From: a virus
Strand: one strand, 5' to 3'
IMG/VR virus record: IMGVR_UViG_3300009082_000043
Location: 1 to 33,725 of that record
Length of the DNA stretch: 33,725 nt
The position numbers and the translations under genes were made by a program. How positions within the stretch are numbered: position 1 is the stretch's first letter; each line of letters opens with the position of its first letter. Of the stretch, positions 31,313 through 33,725 are shown piece after piece. The notes beneath the pieces were generated by a model. It did no database searches and was not told where the DNA came from. It saw nothing but the letters and a program-made list of their open reading frames with translations.

Positions 31313-31818
31313 TTTAACCTCATCAGAACTTCATCTTTAGGTAGAGGGCAATCTGTCCTCCATTTTATTTCGTCTCTGACCTTCCATCCTTCAAGATTAA
31401 TGTCTTTTGGTAGTTTTACTCCCTCAAATAAGTTTAAATGAAGAGATTTTCTTTCTTTCATAGAAGGATGTAGAAAGTTATTCAAGGTGACAAAATCCTC
31501 TATATCAGTAAGATTATTAGTATGAATTGTCAAGTTAATTCCATCTAATAGTTCTAATAAATATTGAATCCAATAAACGTTTATACATAATGCAGTATAC
31601 ATGTAAATTTTTGTTTGTGTATTTTCCTCCCTAATCTCAGTAATTGTCTGCCTCACTAATCCTGGTCGTAACATAGGTTCGCCACCTGTCAACATAATCT
31701 CATCATAATCGGCATAGGAAGTACAAATAGGTATAGCAGTCAAGTCCCAAAACTTATTGCAACACTTCTCACAATTACGTCCACATTCTTCAAATAAAAG
31801 AAGTCTAAGTTTCTTCAT
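31309..31818 (-). CDS. Small radical SAM protein
   Basis: A 169-residue protein with the CX3CX2C cluster (Cys12, Cys16, Cys19, in FEECGRNCEKCCN) that binds the 4Fe-4S cluster, and GGEP at 45-48 (DEIMLTGGEPML) for SAM. The rest fits a short partial barrel. Size resembles activase or small modification enzymes; there is no added SPASM domain. It overlaps the upstream Zn-ribbon gene by 14 bp and the methyltransferase-like gene by 4 bp, so the three are co-expressed. Substrate unknown. Confidence 0.75.
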   Translation of the reverse strand: MKKLRLLLFEECGRNCEKCCNKFWDLTAIPICTSYADYDEIMLTGGEPMLRPGLVRQTITEIREENTQTKIYMYTALCINVYWIQYLLELLDGINLTIHTNNLTDIEDFVTLNNFLHPSMKERKSLHLNLFEGVKLPKDINLEGWKVRDEIKWRTDCPLPKDEVLMRLK

Positions 31819-31933
31819 CTGGTATACCTCTCAATGCATCTAAGCACTCTCTAGAACAAGCACATTCAGGACCATTAGTCTCCTCTTCAGTCCCATCAAA
31901 TACCTTTCCACAATTTAAACATATCCCCGTCAT
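31805..31933 (-). CDS. Small Zn-ribbon-like protein
   Basis: A 42-residue gene read from the gap, ATG at 31933, TAG at 31807-31805. CLNCGK (Cys5, Cys8) and CACSRECLD (Cys24, Cys26, Cys30) suggest a treble-clef-like zinc site. Its end overlaps the radical SAM start. Confidence 0.6.
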   Translation of the reverse strand: MTGICLNCGKVFDGTEEETNGPECACSRECLDALRGIPDEET

Positions 31934-31935
31934 GC

Positions 31936-32124
31936 TTACCCTCCCTTTAAAATCTTCTGATAAAGTTCTATCATGTAATTCAAAACGTTGGGTGACTGTT
32001 TATATGCTTTTCTAATCGTCTGTTCTGCGCCTTCTACTCCAAATCTCTGTAATGCATCTTTGATATGTTGACGGGCAGTTAACTCTACTACTTGGTGCAT
32101 ATTAGTTATTCCTTTTACTTGCAT
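31936..32124 (-). CDS. Hypothetical phage protein
   Basis: A 62-residue helical protein (VVELTARQHIKDALQRFGVE, then YMIELYQKILKGG) of a kind common in phage early regions. It has a TAATG overlap with the gene before it. No function is known. Confidence 0.6.
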   Translation of the reverse strand: MQVKGITNMHQVVELTARQHIKDALQRFGVEGAEQTIRKAYKQSPNVLNYMIELYQKILKGG

Positions 32125-32318
32125 TATTTCTTCTCCCTCGTTCTGGCTTCTATCATTACGTCAGCGATTAAATAACATCGTTTTGATAATGAATCCAACA
32201 CGTCCTCGCTCCAGTTCCAATTTTCCTTCTGCGTCGCAAGTTCTCCTGCTAACGCTTGCCCAGCGAAATAATCCCTTAACGATATACCTGCCGTTACTTT
32301 ACCTTTTATTTCTTCCAT
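32124..32318 (-). CDS. Conserved phage protein with LRDYFAGQAL motif
   Basis: A 64-residue protein with GISLRDYFAGQALAGELA near its start and a helical end (RCYLIADVMIEARTREK). The motif recurs in many phage and prophage early genes, where its role is unknown. GGGGAGG precedes the ATG. The gene is more GC-rich than the left half of the window. Confidence 0.65.
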   Translation of the reverse strand: MEEIKGKVTAGISLRDYFAGQALAGELATQKENWNWSEDVLDSLSKRCYLIADVMIEARTREKK

Positions 32319-32541
32319 ATTTTCCTCCCCGTATCAGTTTGTGGATGGCGGTTGCCATATCTTTTAACATTAAATAATCTGTAAGATATTTTTCCTGCCG
32401 TTCATAAACGCCAGCCAATACTTCCCCAAGACTCTCCACGCTAATGCTGTCCAACCATGCGTCAATCTCGTCGGCGTCGTATGCTCTGTCACATCGTAAA
32501 CCTGATTGCTTTATTACTTCAAATGATTTAGGTTTTTCCAT
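32299..32541 (-). CDS. Hypothetical helical protein
   Basis: An 80-residue, charged helical protein (YDADEIDAWLDSISVESLGE, then KDMATAIHKLIRGGKYGRN). It overlaps both neighbours by about 14-20 bp. No family is recognised. Confidence 0.55.
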   Translation of the reverse strand: MEKPKSFEVIKQSGLRCDRAYDADEIDAWLDSISVESLGEVLAGVYERQEKYLTDYLMLKDMATAIHKLIRGGKYGRNKR

Positions 32542-32830
32542 CTTCCACCTCGGCGAGTTGTTGTTTCAACCTATCATTCTCATCCTGCAACCTCTTAGCG
32601 TGTTCCCAAATCGTTCCGCATGGGTCACGGAGTTCAGCCATTAACTCTTTCTCGATCTCGGAACGTCCTGCTTTGCGTGCTTGCTCTTCCCTCTTTCGGA
32701 TTAGGGTGAGGATGGCTTGGGCTAATTCTTTTTTCTCATAATATAAGTCTCTTGGCTGTTCGCAATAACAAGGTTGGTCATTAATATATTTACAAACCAA
32801 TCCATCAATCTCTTTCAATTCATCTTCCAT
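32528..32830 (-). CDS. Hypothetical coiled-coil protein
   Basis: A 100-residue protein with a Cys triplet near the start (KYINDQPCYCEQP) and two helical, Lys/Arg/Glu-rich segments ending in a coiled coil (HAKRLQDENDRLKQQLAE). Such proteins are common accessory genes of phage early regions. Confidence 0.55.
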   Translation of the reverse strand: MEDELKEIDGLVCKYINDQPCYCEQPRDLYYEKKELAQAILTLIRKREEQARKAGRSEIEKELMAELRDPCGTIWEHAKRLQDENDRLKQQLAEVEDGKT

Positions 32831-32832
32831 GA

Positions 32833-33096
32833 TTACCGTCCTTTTGTAACGATTTCATAGGTCTTTTTAAATATGTCTGGTTTGCATGGGTAGAACTCTC
32901 CGTTTACGCCTTTGATAATATAATCCCCAACATCACACCTCATCTTTCCTTCAAGCGTATCAATAAAAATCGGCTTATTATCAGATTGCGTACTGAGCCC
33001 ATATGGACACCATTTTTCTAACTCATCCCAATTTGTCCCTGTGTGCAAAACTGCTTCAACCACGACAGGCTTTTTTCTTACTGTTAATTTCATCAT
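32833..33096 (-). CDS. Conserved phage protein of the PGDYG-like type
   Basis: An 87-residue protein with [18 protein letters not shown] at the start and [20 protein letters not shown] toward the end, the hallmarks of a very widespread small phage protein family of unknown role. AAAGGAG precedes the ATG pair. Confidence 0.75.
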   Translation of the reverse strand: MMKLTVRKKPVVVEAVLHTGTNWDELEKWCPYGLSTQSDNKPIFIDTLEGKMRCDVGDYIIKGVNGEFYPCKPDIFKKTYEIVTKGR

Positions 33097-33129
33097 CTCT
33101 CTCCTTTAAATATCCCCGCAGTTATTGAT

Positions 33130-33156
33130 ATTATAGCTTAATCTAGGTTATCTCAA
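33130..33156 (-). promoter_or_regulatory. Possible promoter for the small-gene operon
   Basis: TTGAGA (33156-33151), 15-nt spacer, TATAAT (33135-33130) on the minus strand, about 35 nt before the ATG at 33096. Hexamers are good, but the spacer is short. Confidence 0.35.
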
Positions 33157-33330
33157 TCTAATACCTTTACACCAAATTGTACACCAATCTTGTCTAGAAA
33201 AATTATCACAAATACTGATTGCCTTATGTAGGTCACTTATTCTACAAACTACTTCTCCTAAAGAATTGACTACTGTACATCCATACTTTTTAACTGCTTG
33301 TTCTGCTTCTTTGTGATTAGTTATCTTCAT
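33148..33330 (-). CDS. Hypothetical protein
   Basis: A 60-residue protein (HKEAEQAVKKYGCTVVNSLG, then ISDLHKAISICDNFSRQDWC) with four Cys spread over its length. It starts 7 nt after the previous stop, with a GGGGAAG site. Family unknown. Confidence 0.55.
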   Translation of the reverse strand: MKITNHKEAEQAVKKYGCTVVNSLGEVVCRISDLHKAISICDNFSRQDWCTIWCKGIRLR

Positions 33331-33337
33331 GCTTCCC

Positions 33338-33721
33338 CTATCTAGTTAAGCCTACCTTACGCTTAAACTCAAGTAACTTCTCTCCTGCCTTAGGATTGTC
33401 TTGCAATATAAACATGTGTTTGAAGTGCCACACTATTGACTTCCTAGTCCTCCCCAACTCTATTGCTACTTCATATGCTAACTTTCTAAACTGAGGACTC
33501 TTTACTGACACTATACCTTTAAACTTGTCGTACACTACTTCATACTCTTCCTCCGACCAATCTTCTCCGTGATTCTCATACTTCCTCATCAACTCATATT
33601 TCTTCTTTATGTCTGATATGTCCTCTAACTGTTCTCTGCGTTCTCTTACCTGTCGGTTTTTACTCTCGTACAAGCCTGAGCAAAAACTGCAACTATCTTT
33701 TGTTACTCCGTGTACACACAT
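33338..33721 (-). CDS. Possible Zn/HTH DNA-binding protein
   Basis: A 127-residue protein. Residues 1-16 hold CVHGVTKDSCSFC, a possible metal site. The middle is charged helix. Residues 53-105 (EDWSEEEYEVVYDKF, then AIELGRTRKSIVWHFKHMF) look like a Myb/SANT-like helix-turn-helix. The window edge is 4 nt upstream of the ATG, so the ribosome binding site is cut off. Could be a transcription or homing-type regulator. Confidence 0.55.
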   Translation of the reverse strand: MCVHGVTKDSCSFCSGLYESKNRQVRERREQLEDISDIKKKYELMRKYENHGEDWSEEEYEVVYDKFKGIVSVKSPQFRKLAYEVAIELGRTRKSIVWHFKHMFILQDNPKAGEKLLEFKRKVGLTR

Positions 33722-33725
33722 TCCC

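Noticed and set aside
1-33725. CRISPR array, insertion sequence, integrase or attachment site
   Set aside because: No evenly spaced short repeats with unique spacers, no transposase or integrase motifs and no terminal inverted repeats were seen. The only direct repeats are fibre-coding.

Overview
This window is part of a tailed double-stranded DNA phage or prophage (Caudoviricetes) of low GC. Every gene I can support is on the minus strand, so transcription runs from high to low coordinates. A single small tail tube gene, a tape measure gene and no visible sheath suggest a siphovirus-like virion. The host is a bacterium. Strong GGAG-type ribosome binding sites are the rule. An exported lytic transglycosylase-like protein and heptosyltransferase-family and pyruvyltransferase-family enzymes hint at an envelope rich in LPS or capsule, but the host cannot be named from sequence alone. 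No integrase, repressor, terminase or DNA polymerase is visible here, so lifestyle and packaging type stay open.

Layout in the direction of transcription (right to left). 33.7-28.9 kb: many small early-type genes (a conserved PGDYG-like protein, Zn-ribbon peptides, a small radical SAM protein overlapping a Trm1-like methyltransferase homologue, an endonuclease V-like glycosylase, a lytic transglycosylase with signal peptide). 28.95-28.45 kb: the only long gene-free stretch, about 490 nt, dense in hairpins and more GC-rich than its surroundings. It looks like a large structured non-coding RNA. 28.45-26.4 kb: P-loop kinase, FmdB-like Zn ribbon, 5'-3' exonuclease and a Cys4 protein. 26.4-24.1 kb: GT9 glycosyltransferase and polysaccharide pyruvyltransferase homologues. 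24.1-22.3 kb: DnaJ-type Zn motif peptide, polytopic membrane protein, C39-like peptidase, one-TM holin-like protein. 22.3-10.5 kb: an unusually large adsorption/fibre block with EF-hand loops, a LamG-like domain, a collagen-like protein, three DUF2793-like modules, a capsule-type glycosyltransferase, an ADP-ribosyltransferase toxin-fold protein and BppU-like small proteins. 10.4-0 kb: the HK97-type morphogenesis module in canonical order: portal, MuF, protease-scaffold, capsid, connectors, tail terminator-like, tail tube, chaperone-like pair, tape measure, distal tail.

Genes in the virion module are tightly packed, and at least nine intact junctions are TAATG overlaps, which suggests translational coupling. 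Hairpins follow the presumed tail tube gene, the major capsid gene and the 450-residue DUF2793 fibre-type gene, as if marking the 3' ends of heavily used messages. The head-tail adaptor gene near 4.4 kb carries an apparent frameshift: its missing C-terminus is intact in another frame and ends in exactly the TAATG overlap expected.

Eight small genes were added from direct reading (16919-17065, 22320-22499, 23896-24075, 29151-29306, 29316-29468, 30145-30291, 30545-30667, 31805-31933). Four starts were moved to a better ribosome binding site (22683, 23384, 28451, 29829). All functional calls rest on motif and family recognition by eye; no database search was run.
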